Assembly: GCA_963576475.1 (NCBI GenBank)
Contig: OY754979.1
Span: 33,573,778-33,637,777, forward strand
DNA: 64,000 nt
Reading direction: 5' to 3'
Origin: Molanna angustata
Lineage: Eukaryota; Arthropoda; Insecta; Trichoptera; Molannidae
Under the pieces are notes generated by a model. The model had not been told where the DNA came from, did no database searches, and was given only the letters and a program-made list of their open reading frames with translations. Every line of letters begins with the position of its first letter. The first letter of the stretch is position 1. The position numbers and the translations under genes were made by a program. This document shows positions 34,301 through 46,400 of the stretch, piece by piece.

Positions 34301-37082
34301 ATGCAGATTAATATAGATGCTCTATATTTGGGTAAATCTTTTTTTGCCTGTTTAGTTTATCAGGGTCCTACTGTACTTAGCAATATACCTTCATCACAAA
34401 AAAATATAATTAGTATTAGATTCTGAATTGTTGTCTGCTCACTTTGTTTAATTCAGGGTCTAACTAGTAGCAACACTTAAAGCGACATTCTTGTGGTCAT
34501 CAACATTTCCACTTTTTTTATTTTTTTGGGGGTCTATATTACATAATAATTTACAATATTTTATCATGTTACACTACATTATATTATATTCCAACATACT
34601 ATAGGTACTGCATAACACCATATTACATCCGACTGTTTGTCATCTTTATTTGTCCTTAGTGCCATAATAATCTGAGAATGCTTTGAAGTTATTTTAATCG
34701 TATTGATAATGTTACTAATGTATTTTTTAGCATATGGTGCACAGAATTTATCTGATGACAAAAATGATTATACGGTTACTGTAGCAGCAAACTGTGTATA
34801 CACCGGAATAATAACCTACAGGTATGTAATTTGTCACAAATAGTTAATAATTTATCTTATTGAAATCCACCAAATACAATCCATTCTGACGCTTGTCGAA
34901 GAATAATATTGGTGATTGGCAGTTGCGTTAGTGATGATTACAAAAATATAACATATCTAAATATTTCTTTATATAATAATAATAAACTACTAAAGTTACC
35001 CCCATACGTCATCAGCAACATACAAAAAACTGTAATAATCAACACATGTACAATAGTCAGGATATTCTTACAGGTACATTTTAAACAATTACACAAATTT
35101 AATAAATTACATACATAATAATTTAGCAACTTGAGAACTCCTCTGTTCTTTGGTTTATTTTTACCAGTTAACCTGCCAGGTTTGTCTGTGGCAGTCTGAA
35201 GTCCCGCCAACTTCTCGTCGGGTAGGTGTGAACTTAAAAATTATAGACCATTTTTTTTCAAATAATGCGGTAATAGTCCATTTTTTTAATTTATAAGTAA
35301 AAATTAACACATTTAAAATTATTTGCTATTTTATTGTCATAAACTTCAACTGCTTTAGCATATAAAGTAACGTCAGATGAAGGAGTAAAGAGTCGTAGAC
35401 TCGGTACTCTAATGTTCAGTAATGACCAATGCTTAAGCATATAAGTATTTAATTCGGGTGAATCTGTTGCATTTTAAATTTTCCGCATTGCTCTGTTTTG
35501 TATAATTTGTAAATTATGTGGAAGTTTATTCCACTGATCCGGACACACTGCAGCAAATGACCTTTCATAAAAGTCCTTTCTTTATTCGACACATATTATG
35601 CTCTGTTAGACGATGCATGGCCGTATCGCTTGCAGAACAAAGCATAGATCTTTCTTGATCCGAGTCACAAAGATTCATAAGGAGTTTTGTAGCACATCCG
35701 TGAATGACTTTTTGCACCATCCAGCACATCTTGTACTGAACCCTTTCCGATATTCGCAAACAATGAAGATCCTTTAGCCATGGTATTATGTCGGAAGGCT
35801 TTGGTGAATTGTAAATTAATTTAGCTGCTTCATTGAAGACTGACTGGAGTCTATCAAGAAAGTCCAGCATAAATTATGTTGCAATAATCTAAACAGGATA
35901 CTTACATATTATGTTAACTTATAAATTGATTTATTTTTTTACACCCATTTTAATTAACTTCACATGTCTGTCCGTATCCAATCCAATCCAATCAAATCCA
36001 ATTTCAAAATTCCAATACGGACAAATACTGACAATTCCAACTAACTTACCGACCAGTTAGATGGGTGGCAGCAGAGCGGTTAGCGCGCTGGGTTAGTTAT
36101 CGAATCCTACCACGACCAATTCCCTGTTCGCACACCCTCAGTTCATTATAAGTATTGTTGCTAAAAACACATGCATTTACGTATTTAAACACCTCAAAAG
36201 TTTCTAATCGACCCAAACTACAAGACAAACTAGACAAGCCAATATACAGATATCTAGAACTAATTTTTGTCGGGCTTTGTGGCTCAGTTGGTTAGGTATC
36301 TGACTGCTGGTCCAAAGGTCCCGGGTTCGATTCCCAAACACAGTTTTTAATTGTGTTTTCAGTCTGGATCTGTGAGACGATAAATATCTCAAGTCTCCAG
36401 AATGTGGCATCTTGTTATTGGGTGCGTGTTAAATTAATTTTTGACATAGTACCTGTTAGTTGCCCGAGAAGCAATATTAAATAAACTAAGTTAATATATG
36501 GACAAAGACATTTTCAATTCCTGGGAGTCAAGGTTTTCAATTTACTCCCATTAGAGTTGTAAAAAAGCTTAAAACATAAATGCATTTAAAAACGGAATTA
36601 AAAAATGGATAAAAAATACAGAAAAAGATTTAACGGACACACACGAGCACTAAAATCATTTAAATATATATTAAATTATAAACTGCATCAAAACAGGTTT
36701 TTTAATCTAGTGAAGCAGCTTAAGTTTTACATTTAGTTTTATGTTTTTATCTGTATTATTATTAATTTACATTCTATTGTATCTATGTAGATATATAATA
36801 AAATGTATTAATAGTTATTGTACATTATAAAAAATTCAATTGATTTTTGAAATATTATATGTCAGATGATTCATTTTACCTTTGTTGGAAATAAGACAGA
36901 TAAATTTGTTTATTTTAAGCATACAATTAATTGGCTGACATATTTATTCCATGTTTTTTGTTTTATTTTACAGATTAATTACAAGTGGGCAGATCTTTCC
37001 AGCCGGTTTACTCTGTATTTTGTCCTTCATGTTGATGATGAAGTTGAGGATACAGCGGTTGAGATATTGGAAACAAAAATAA
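31316..37082 (+). CDS. TMEM14-family small membrane protein, four exons
   Basis: Coding exons are 31316-31388, 32509-32556, 34731-34821 and 36974-37082: 321 bp, or 106 residues plus stop, close to the family's usual 105-115. TMEM14 (UPF0136) proteins are small four-helix membrane proteins. The vertebrate member TMEM14C sits in the inner mitochondrial membrane and aids haem synthesis, and this copy's exact role is inferred. Family features in order: an N-terminal GYLYATAVATGGFASFAASG helix, LAVSLLFASFLAYGAQNLS (exon 2 to 3), VYTGIITYRLITSGQIFPAG, corresponding to the conserved 'G..GYRFY.SGKFMPAGL', and a last hydrophobic helix with a basic end (KLRIQRLRYWKQK). Intron 1 has a GC donor; the others are GT-AG. 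The ortholog (14A or 14C type) cannot be decided here. Confidence 0.88.
31684..32040 (-). mobile_element. CR1/L2-like retrotransposon 3' end
   Basis: The minus-strand frame 32007-31774 reads SLWEASHTRSSG, LDRANKAAYYDRCFGVSGPI and 'KWNKLPLDVRSA', then GLKTALFRRAI. The 3' end then carries 'gggcgctatacaaattatta' and an (ATT)n tail, the typical L2/CR1 terminus. It is related to the copy at 19.1-19.6 kb and lies in intron 1 of the TMEM14-like gene. Confidence 0.8.
32112..32300 (+). mobile_element. tRNA-derived SINE, family B
   Basis: A plus-strand copy from 'cagccttcgtggctcagttg', with a decayed B-box (GGGTTTGATTTC), the body 'aattgtgttttta' and 'agaatgtggcaacttgttat'. It is more diverged than the copies at 16.1 and 36.3 kb. 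Confidence 0.8.
32509..32556 (+). CDS. TMEM14-like exon 2
   Basis: 48 bp between a TTTTACAG acceptor and a perfect GTAAGT donor, phase 1 at both ends. It encodes CLNTLAVSLLFASFL, aligned with the family's 'GSVPSLAAGLLFGSL'. Confidence 0.85.
32895..33920. mobile_element. long-TIR MITE split by a later insertion
   Basis: The left part (32895-33150) and right part (33700-33920) match consecutive parts of the element at 21.1-21.6 kb: 'tcaatagatggcgtaacaaa', then 'aatatatagaactttcaaaa' and 'taaaccagctgatgacaggt'. Between them lies a foreign 550-bp block. Confidence 0.75.
33151..33700 (-). mobile_element. composite SINE A plus RTE-fragment insertion
   Basis: Read on the minus strand it has a SINE A (33692-33525), a spacer of about 190 bp, then an RTE coding fragment (SVTRADRIRNDYVRGSFKVA) that stops in a snap-back hairpin at 33229-33258 and a T-rich run. 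The block 33241-33692 is nearly identical to 41521-41957. Confidence 0.75.
34108..34373. mobile_element. pogo/Tigger-like MITE
   Basis: The ends are TA|CAGTGAGACTTTGATTATCTGG and, in reverse, TA|CAGTAGGACCCTGATAAACT. 'CAGT.[GA]GAC..TGATTATC' with TA duplications is a standard Tigger-type terminus. It is 266 bp, non-coding, in intron 2 of the TMEM14-like gene. Confidence 0.7.
34731..34821 (+). CDS. TMEM14-like exon 3
   Basis: 91 bp, acceptor ATTTTTTAG, donor GTATGT. It encodes AYGAQNLSDDKNDYTVTVAA and CVYTGIITYR, the second loop and third helix. Confidence 0.85.
35565..35870 (-). mobile_element. CR1-like retrotransposon coding fragment
   Basis: The minus-strand frame reads LDRLQSVFNEAAKLIYNSPK, 'ITPWLKDLHCL'-type text (here IIPWLKDLHCLRISERVQYK) and 'CWMVQKVIHGCA'. 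This is the CR1 'L.RLQ...AARLI....ITP.L..LHWLPV..RI.YK' module. It is diverged and truncated. Confidence 0.7.
36045..36150 (+). mobile_element. SINE family A head, degraded
   Basis: The tRNA-like part 'gcagagcggttagcgcgctg' is intact, but the segment between the anticodon arm and B-box has lost bases (gttatcgaatcct). No full body follows. Confidence 0.65.
36268..36480 (+). mobile_element. tRNA-derived SINE, family B
   Basis: A well-preserved copy: 'ctttgtggctcagttggtta', B-box GGGTTCGATTCC, the body 'cagtctggatctgtgagacg' and the end 'gcccgagaagcaatatt'. It lies in the last intron of the TMEM14-like gene. Confidence 0.85.
36974..37082 (+). CDS. TMEM14-like exon 4 with stop
   Basis: The acceptor is TTTTACAG. 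It encodes LITSGQIFPAGLLCILSFML and a basic tail, and ends TAA at 37080-37082. The SG-x-x-x-PAG motif is the most conserved point of the family. Confidence 0.88.
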
Positions 37083-37326
37083 ACTATATATATATAATAG
37101 TATCTTATGTAAGGTGACATTAAAAAGTTTGGATTTTTTTTAGTATTTTTTCTGTTGTTACTAAGAGCAGTAATTGATAATTCATCAGTTGATTTGTTAG
37201 GAATAACAAAATTTTAAATGTTTTTTTTGTGTGCTTTGTTGATTCCTTGAATGTATTGTTTACACATTATTTTTTTGTATATTATTTACATATTTTATAA
37301 ATATGATTTGATGAATATTAAACGCT

Positions 37327-37332
37327 AATAAA
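37327..37332 (+). terminator. candidate polyadenylation signal of the TMEM14-like gene
   Basis: AATAAA 245 bp after the stop codon, followed by a GT-rich patch. Confidence 0.4.
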
Positions 37333-37481
37333 TCATTGGATATAGTAGTACATTTAATTAATTTATTTCATCACAGTTACAAGATAATAATATTCATAGT
37401 ATATATATCAATATTTGGACATATAAGCACATATAGGCTTAAAATAATTATTTTTGAAAATATCTATCTAAAAAGATCATA

Positions 37482-38178
37482 GGTCCGAATGCAGAGTCCT
37501 ACCTTAATACTAAATTCTAAATACTAACCATGTTTTCATTGCACAGTCGCTCACTTAAGTTAGAAGATCACGTGGCTTCCTAACTGGAGGATGCTACGAC
37601 GTTTTTCTATGAGAATTGCATTGCAGAGACATATACAAATACTTAGCGCATGCGCATCGGCGTAAAATAACATTTGCGAATTGTCAAAAAGTAAGGTTGA
37701 TAGCGAGGAACATTACGAGTGGTTTAATACTAAAATACGAGATTTTTTCGGTGGATAGTGATTTTATCGGCTTCGTTGAATATGTATTTGGAAATTTCGT
37801 CAAATCAAATACCAAACAGAGTATTCAGCGATCCATATGAGATGCCGAAAATTCGGTGGAATTTCAAAAAAATCGTGACATCAAGCTGTCAGTGTGGTGT
37901 GAAGTTGATTACATATGTGTGTGTTGTTATAGCAAAAAAAAAAATTTAAACGTCAAACGTCAGAAAAGAGATAGATAGCTTTCTAAGCCCATAGAAAGCA
38001 ATCTATCTCTTTTTTTTATTCATACACAATAATGTGAAATTCTACGCCATCGACCTTAAGTATGGCGTAGTATTTAGTTAGGGATGTCTCTGTAACGCAA
38101 TTGCTAACTTAAGAATACTAAATACTCCAGTGAGGTTAGGAGTTAGTATTTAGGTACCTAGGACTGTGCATTCGGGTC
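37482..38178. mobile_element. Harbinger-like non-autonomous element, copy 2
   Basis: The same ends and interior as 21922-22589, here flanked by ATA (37479-37481 and 38179-38181). The internal hairpin on 'gatagatagctttct' is preserved. It is about 30 bp longer than copy 1 through small indels. Confidence 0.78.
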
Positions 38179-38286
38179 ATAGTTTCCATTTTAAAAATAC
38201 ATAGGTAGGTATACTTACTTTACTTTACTTTTTGTATGGGTACGGCTTTTACTGCGCCTTTGGCTGCGTCATTGAGTAGTTCCCTT

Positions 38287-39024
38287 CTACACTCTTGGCT
38301 CCCGTTCGGCCAGCCACTTCACAGCTTCTGGAGTCGCCCTATGGATGTCCATCCAGTCTCCTTCATACCTCCGTATCGGGCACTCCTCTACTAGATGCTG
38401 GATAGTTTGGCTTCTTGCTCCACAGTCACATTCTGGAGAATCCCTTTTTCCCCATTTCCACATTTGGTAGTTACATCGTCCTTGACCTGTACGAATTCTG
38501 TTTTGCTGAATCCAAACTTTTCGGGGAAGGTTATAACCTGGGACCCTTTCTATAGGGTCTAGAATAATATGTTTGTTTAATACCATGTCTGAATCATTCC
38601 ACCTCTCTTTCCATGCTCTAGGCAAGTTGAATTCGCCGAGTATCTTCGACCAAACAGGCTTTCTGGACTTCAGTCGTTGTCTTGGTGGACGGAATATATC
38701 TTGAAATGCGGGAATTGCGGGATTCTTTTCAATCTTGGCAAGTTCTCTAGCTGTAGCCTGGCTCCTGCACAAATCAGGAGGAGCAATGTTCGAAAGCACA
38801 GGGAGCCACGGGAGTGCAGTTGGCTTTACGCATCCGGTGATTGTCCTCATTGTTTTATTTAATTCGGCATCAAGGGTTTTGCAATGGATGCTTCTCTCCC
38901 ACACTGGTGCGCAGTACTCCGCCGCACTATAAACGAGAGCAACCGCTGATGTACGCAACACTTCAGCAGTGCTGCCCCAAGTTGTTCTGGTGAGCTTCAT
39001 AATTATGTTGTTCCTAGCTTTCAT
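38287..39024 (-). mobile_element. non-LTR retrotransposon ORF2 C-terminus, 245 codons open
   Basis: The longest intact retrotransposon frame here. It reads LTRTTWGSTAEVLRTSAVAL, then VYSAAEYCAPVWERS, CKTLDAELNKTMRTITGCVK, PPRQRLKSRKPVW, 'WIQQNRIRTGQGRCNYQMWKWG' (in two parts) and a CxCGaxxQTIQHLVEECP knuckle, ending 'AVKWL'. This is the thumb and C-terminal knuckle of a widespread arthropod non-LTR family. The RT palm and endonuclease are missing (5' truncation), but the open frame implies a fairly recent insertion. Confidence 0.85.
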
Positions 39025-39364
39025 AGTTATCTATTATCTATATCTTTCTATAGTTATCGTAAAACAACTTGAGTCAACCACATGGGTGCGCAGATTGCAA
39101 ATTTGTGTCTTTTTGCTTGTTTGGTATATCTCTCCATGGCGAAACGGCTCAATAATTTTGACAAAAACTGTACTCATGTATGCAGTTTTTTTAACATCAA
39201 TTTCTCAACAAGTATTATGTAGAGATTGAATTACTATTGTCATGATGTTGTCGTCTGTATGATGTATTAAGTATGGTATACTATGATTTTTTGTCCTCTT
39301 ATAGCCCAAATTATAAGTTCGTCCATCTTCATATTAATATCATAATATGTATAAAGTGCATTAA

Positions 39365-40046
39365 GGGGGGGGGACTGCTGCCAACTTACCTATTTTTCAA
39401 TTTGATATACCATCATTATTTCTTATCAAATCGTTTTGAAAAAAATAATTTAGATGGTTTGGGTATTACTAAAGAAAAATATATCTTTACTTTTTGATAA
39501 TGTTCTGTATAAATTCTTGTAGAAAAATAATGGCATGCCCCAATTTTCAACGTTTATCTTATATTTTCAATAAAATATAAGGCGTAGTTCAACATATATT
39601 TTTTTAAATTAAAGAAGACAAAAATATCTAGAAAAATATGATGTGACGTTGCATTAATGCTTCAGGTTTAGTAAATAAACCTATAAAACATTTATTTTCC
39701 ATTCAGCGCCATTGCGAAATAAAAGTTTTTTTGGTTTATTAACTTAACCTGATGCATAAATGCAACTTAACATCGTATTTTTCCAAATATTTTGATCTTC
39801 TTTAATTTATAAAAAAATATAATGTATACATCATAGTTTTTTAGAAATTTAAGATAAATTTCAAAAATCGGGGTATGCTTATTATTTTTCTACAAGAATA
39901 TATACAGAACATAATTAAAAAGCTAAGGTATATTTTTCTTTATCAATATCCAAACTAACTAGTTTATTTTTTGCAAAATAATTCGTTTTTTAGTAATGAT
40001 TCTAATTCAAATTGAAAAAATAGGTACGTTGGCAGCAGTCACCCTC
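39365..40046. mobile_element. 682-bp foldback element in a TTAA target
   Basis: The ends GGGGGGGGGACTGCTGCCAA and, in reverse, GAGGGTGACTGCTGCCAACG are flanked by TTAA (39361-39364 and 40047-40050). Nearly the whole length is two inverted halves meeting near 39705, so the element can fold into one hairpin. The TTAA site points to a piggyBac-type mobiliser (inferred). No coding capacity. Confidence 0.82.
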
Positions 40047-40050
40047 TTAA

Positions 40051-41282
40051 CTTTAAGTTAATTAATTTTCTATAGGCATCCATCCATTTCTTTGCAACGA
40101 TTAAATCTGTCAAAACTTTTAAAATACACACTTTATGGAAAAAAGAATTTTTAAATTTTTGTTCAAACAATGTATAGAAAATAAATGGGACTCATAAAAA
40201 TGCATTAGGTGATTGTCAACCTTTGTTAAGCGTTGACCACAACCTATGCATTTCAAATATAATTTTGTTATTTAGAATTTTTCATGATTGTGATCACTTC
40301 ATATTGGTTTTATCTCAGTAACTAAATAGACAGATTATTCAAAGTGTCCGTGTAATTATTTCTTAGCACACACGGCAATACTAGTTTGCAGAAACCTGAT
40401 CAAGTATAGATTAACAAAAGTGGATTGTTATTGGTCAATGTGGTATATTAAGTACTTTATTACTTTAGAACTTCTAAGTTATGTTACATGTTGACCTCAA
40501 TACACAACAGGAAACTATAATAATGTAACTAAGGTAATATGAATCATGTATTTATATATCACTTGGTTCTTACAAACATATTTATTATGATGTTTATCAT
40601 ATTAAAAATATATAAAGTATTGAAATAAGTATGTAAACCAACTATCTTTGACAATAATAGGAAGTTCTAAGGAAGACTGTTATGTTGTATACAGAGAAAT
40701 TTATGAATTAAATTTTATGAGAGATTAACAGTATAATATTATGATGAGTATAATATTATGATGAAAAATTTTGTAGAACTTCAAGTCGTCATGTGTGATA
40801 TTTAACAGTACTATGAAGTTCTACAAATGGGAAACATTGTTTCATCACTAAAACCAAGAAAAGTCTGCTTTTCAGAATTTAAAAATTCCTACATTTGTTG
40901 TTGGTAAATATTTATACGAAATTGTGTATACGTTGAAGAGAAATACATTGTATATACGTTGAAGAGAAATACATTGATTTTTATAAAATGTATATTAATT
41001 ATTTATTTAGATCATAAATGTTAATTAAACTAAGGTCATAATATAGACCTCTTGAATAATATTGAAAGGAAATTAATATTCACAATACGACATATTTTGT
41101 TCTTGCAACGACTGATCAATAATATAATTCATGTGCAAATTTAAAAACAATACGTTTTGACAACTACGCACAAAATAATTAGTGTCTTTAATATCTGGAA
41201 ATGCAAATGTCAATTTCCTTTTAAATTAGGCCTCTTTGTCATGTAAATGAACCATTATTTAGTAAATGTAAGTTAATCTTTT
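40051..41282. other. AT-rich DNA with no recognised feature
   Basis: Apart from a local 28-bp duplication near 40925-40970 (gtatacgttgaagagaaata, twice), nothing stands out. Confidence 0.45.
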
Positions 41283-41600
41283 TGAATTGATATATAAATC
41301 TTCTTCGTCATAGTCAGGATCGGTCGTCCTGGTACATAATCGCCAGAACATTATCTTGTCGTCAATGTATCAAATGCGGTTCCCTGAAGTTCCTTTTAAA
41401 TGAAAGACCACCAATTTGCCGGCGGACGACCTCTTCTCGAATTGGTATGTCAAGGCTTTTTCCCATGATGTGATTCTCATCTTAACGCATAACATGACCG
41501 TACCAACGCAGCCTTGTTTCTTTTAGTTTGTCTGCTATTGGTGCCACTTTAAAACTTCCTCGAACATAGTCTTTCCTGATCCTATCAGCTCTTGTGACAC
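41283..41600 (-). mobile_element. RTE-like retrotransposon 3' coding fragment
   Basis: The minus strand reads SVTRADRIRKDYVRGSFKVA, 'KLKETRLRWYGHVMR', then 'ENHIMGKSLDIPIREEVVRR' and an acidic 'DPDYDEED' end. This is the standard RTE ORF terminus. It continues past the point where the copy at 33.2 kb breaks off. Confidence 0.75.
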
Positions 41601-41957
41601 TCCGTTGAATTGATACATACATAAATAAAACAAAAAACCTGTAACACTTTGATGTTGGATTAACTCGTTTCACTCAAAAAGTTCATTATTTTAATAGTAT
41701 GTATTCAAAAAAGAACTTCTTCATATTTTCCCATAAAAAAATTAAAGAATTATCTTGGAGGAGTAATTATATATTTTTGTGCATTACATTTTTTTTTTCA
41801 AAAAAATGAATATGTCCTTGTTAAACAAGTACATATACATCTTCCTACGTTCCCTAAAATAAGCAAATAAATGCTTATGCTATAGGTGAATGAAATCAAT
41901 CGAGGCAGGATTTGATTACTAGCCCAGCGCGCTAACCGCTCTGACATCAACCCATCT
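41521..41957 (-). repeat. second copy of the RTE-spacer-SINE A block
   Basis: Nearly identical to 33241-33692, including the non-coding spacer. Differences are a few substitutions and a 16-bp or so deletion inside the SINE A tRNA-like head. It includes a degraded SINE A at about 41805-41957. Confidence 0.85.
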
Positions 41958-42354
41958 AAATACTAATAAACTACTCTTTTTTTCTTCTCGTAAATCTCTC
42001 AAATATAAATACATTTAACACTTGTTTTTTCATTCTACAATGAATTGACAATATGAATTGTGAAGGCCTTTTCAACTGGTCTTCACCGGCCTTCACCAGG
42101 CAAAACGGTCATCTTGGATAGGAATAAAATAAATTTAGAAGTAAAAAACAAGTGTTTCATTTTTTTACATGGAATTCTACATAGTCAACGCTGTCAGTGT
42201 AAATAATATTAAAAGTGCTCTCAAATATTCTTGAACCTTAGATCCAGCTCAAATGACAGGCGTTGAGCTTGGGTTTTGCTAACAAGCATAAAACAATAAT
42301 GTGAAATTTCTTTAAACTTATTCAAGAAATTTCACCTGCTTGTTAATAATAATA

Positions 42355-42562
42355 ATAATGATGAACACTTCCTTGCACCCTGCGCAAGTGGCGAGTTTAT
42401 TGCCGTATGGCAATTTCTTCCAACTAACCAGTGTTTCCAGCCCAGAGATGCAATATTTGCGTGAGAAATGAATTTAAATAAATTTCTCCTCTGCTGGGAA
42501 TCGAACCCAGGACGCCCGCACAGAAACCGAACGGCTTACCAACTGTGCCACAGGAGTCGGCA
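42355..42562 (-). mobile_element. tRNA-derived SINE, family C
   Basis: A minus-strand copy with the head 'GCCGACTCCTGTGGCACAGT', B-box GGGTTCGATTCCC and the tail 'gaaattgccatacggcaata'. It closely resembles the copy at 13.9-14.1 kb. Confidence 0.82.
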
Positions 42563-43232
42563 ATGCGCGTTAGCAAAACGCTCGCTTGATGCCTGTCATC
42601 TGAATATACCCTTGTTGTTGTTTATTCATACCATCACGTCTTTTCCATATCAAGTGTAGGCAGAGATAACCGAACGTCGCACAATTCTATCTTACTTTAG
42701 TGCCGATTATAAAATATTCATTTTGAATTCAAATCAATTTGTTAATATAAAATAAATACTTATTAATAGTGTGATGGATTCTCTGGTTTGATTCTGGGAT
42801 GACAGCCTCAACTCAACACAGGAATAGTAAAAAACATTAAATTGTTGTCTTATATATTTTTATTTAAAAATATTTATCACATATTTAAAACATAAGTAGT
42901 TATCAGTGGGGTACAATATTGTAAACAATCTAATTTATTTACAATATTCATCTTGTATCATCAATACCTTATTTTAACCTGCTGTGGCGCACTTCAAAAT
43001 GCGCAGATAATATAAAAATTATATTAATTTGACACTAACAAACCATAGAAATTATATCAACATCTATACAGATTCTAAGTTTGAAATATACTTCATGGGA
43101 TTTGACTTTGTAAATTTAATCAATTTATACTAAAATCTTGCTTTTGATTTGAACCTAGATGAATGAAATAAATTAAGTATTTTTTTTAATTTGGAATAGA
43201 TAAATTGAGAATTAAAAATTAACAATGGGGGC

Positions 43233-43402
43233 GTCTGGTTAACCAGCGAATTCAAAATCATCCATGTTTACCCATATCATGGATTTAATTATCTTATGAA
43301 GTTTTATAACATCTTAAGATATTATAGAACTCCATAAGATAATTACCTATATTCATGATATGGGTAAACATGGATGGTTTTGATTTCGCCGGCTAACCAG
43401 AC
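43233..43402. mobile_element. 170-bp hairpin MITE
   Basis: The arms begin GTCTGGTTAACCAGCGAA and, in reverse, GTCTGGTTAGCCGGCGAA. They include 'catccatgtttacccatatcatg' (mirrored) and meet near 43318. No clear target duplication was seen. Confidence 0.78.
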
Positions 43403-46400
43403 TTGCCAAAAATCACTTAATAATTTTCGTTTTCACATATTTTATTTAAAATAAGAATGTTGTATAAATCTGTATTTAAATAAACATAACTAATATACTT
43501 ATAACAGGTTAAAATTAAGTGATAATAATTGTCTAAAATCGTTGCGATGACATAACAACATTTAATTTATTTACATCATTTAATTTATAATCATTAAGTA
43601 CATATTAATTTGTACATAATTATTGAACCTTAGATAATGTATTTGCAAAATACCATAGATTTATAATTTTTTTTATCTATGAACTATTTTTCTAACTTGA
43701 TGCATAGATTTTCATATAATATATTTGATGGAGTACTCCGTGCAATAAGTGAGTCATGGTATATCGCGCATTTGACGTCTTGATTGGCAACATATTGCAG
43801 TTTTCCATACATTTCAACTCTTCCTAGATAACTGTTCTCTAAATCTTAACGAACAAAGCGTTTTTTTCGATAAATAGATCCGAAAACAATTCACATTAGT
43901 CGTTATTCTCTATTGTAAAACAATATGGTCTGCCAACCTTGTTGTCAAAAGTCTCGCGGAAAAAAGCCTCACTTTGATTCATACAAAATTTGCTAACTGC
44001 GACATCTATTATATTATATGAAAATCTATGACTTGATGATATTTCTTCAATTTCTATTTATCTATGCATATTATTTATATGGCCAGCATGACATTTCTAC
44101 TTTTTCAAAATGTCTGTTATACAAAATTACAACATGTATTCTTTTATTTCCGAATTGTATGATTAATTCTGATTCCGTACTACTTGTACAATTAATTATT
44201 ATTTCTTTTCAAAATAAATCAACACATAATCTGCATTTTGTTCAACTGTGCTTCATGTATACAGATATTTTGTAATTAACATAGATTTAAATGTTTGCCA
44301 CTGAGTATATGAATAGCAATTTTTAATTTATACTTTAAATAAATTAATGTCCTCAATTACATCCAAAAATTCATTTTCAATGGAGGAAAAATGGTACACT
44401 AGGGTTTTCGTTATGTATGCAATTTTCATACTATGATTTCGAATACATATATTATGTTGTGGGGATACAAGAAAGCCTATATATACCCCCTCCAATCACG
44501 ACCTGAGTCAGTTCTTATTCAGCGTTCTCTCGGGCCAGTCACATTTAATAAACGTCTTCATCTAACCGAACACAGCAGATTACATTTTGTCCTACTATGG
44601 GTACACATCATGTGTATCCCTGTTCAAAAAATTGTGAAGTGATTATATAAAAAATATTATTTAATTGATTTTATTGTCTGTTTCTGTTGAAATATTTATT
44701 ACACAAAATGTTTTTTGACTATTCAGATCTGTTCATAGACTTTTATATACCTAAATGGAGTACTCTTCAAGAACAATGTGTCACATTTTGATTATCTGGT
44801 TGCAGAATATCTGATTTTTTGGTTGTCATTTTTATATGGAATTCTTTTATTGATAAGTACCAAAATGATTGTAATAATTGACTATCTAAATTTTTGCAAG
44901 GTTTTTTTTAAGAAGGTTTATATTTATCTATGGATTTTGTATAAAACCATAAAACATCCAAAATTATTCTTGTAGTACCTAACTGTAAGATTTAAATTTT
45001 TTATTGTATTCTTCAATACTAGCACCAATTTTATTTGTGTATGTCAAGTCTTACTTCTTCACTCATTTTTTCCTTCTTTGAAGTCATAAATTATTTTAAG
45101 TATCGGTCTTTATTAGACTACTCATTATTCTCCCGGAATGTTTCGTGATTTTGTCATCATATACATTATGTAAATTTTTTTTTTTTATTTACTGTAGAGT
45201 GCTAGGTACTAATATTTTACTCATAGCAGAAATATAATTTTATGCATCCTTTCATAAAAATAGTTTCAGTTAATAGTTACAAATATCACTTTTCTTCATG
45301 AATATATTCCCGTGTATTTGTTGAAAAGAATTTGTAAATACCTACATAAAAGCATAGACAAAGAACTGTCTCAAATCTGTCTTTATAATTGCATTTATTT
45401 TCTGATATTTACATTTCTCGCCAAACGTATTGTGAAATTATTATTACATCTACTGAAAATATTAAATTTATATTTTTCAAATAAATAATCTTCTAATAAA
45501 ATGAACAATAATTTTTATTAACAGATTATATATATGTATTTAATTTTAGATGTATATCCATTACTAGGAATCAAGAAAAAAAATATTATGAATTTAAAAA
45601 TGATATTTATTTTGTTTTGACTATTATTTATGTTTTGAATAATAATGGATTAGTTATATTGTTACAATTTTTTTACAATAAACATTTTTTAGCTCTGTAA
45701 ATTTACAAAATCGGGAGAGTCCACCTAAAATTATTTACGCAGTCCAAAAATGAGTTTGAAAATAAATATTTTTATTACTTAACCAGGGATCAGAAGAGTC
45801 ATAATTTGAGCTATGAATAAACAGACCACACATTAAATAGAAGTTAATTTTTGTCTCATTAATATTTTTACACGACAATATTTTTATTTAAATCTTGGTT
45901 GATTTTTTTTATTCTTATTAATCTATTTAATACATTTTTAATATGTCTACAATATAACATAAAAATATTTCCACATTTTATGCATTAATTAATACAGAAA
46001 TATTACTTTCAATATCCTCCTCATGGTATGTACAATCACAGATAAAATAGGTATGGACGGTAAACATTTTGTATTAAAAATACGTTATTATAATACTAAT
46101 TATTTATATTAAAATATGGAACATTATTTAAATAATGACAGTTTATTGTAAATTCTATGGATAACATTATTCTTTTTTTAAAAATATTGAATGGAACAAA
46201 TTGTCTTTTTTTTGTTTGGTTATATTTGTCGTTACTTTGTAACATTTATTCAAATTAACTTGTTGGTACTCTTAAATAAACAAAAGTTTTATCACAGAAT
46301 TTTCCATACAAATTTTGAGCATGTTATATAGTTATATAAACACCTTACCGTCTATAAAGAGGCAGTTGAAATTTCATCTAAACTCGTTTGGGTTATTTTG

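Noticed and set aside
38287..39024. Host gene encoding a 245-residue protein
   Set aside because: Motifs and the terminal zinc-knuckle are those of a non-LTR retrotransposon C-terminus; it is not part of any spliced gene here.
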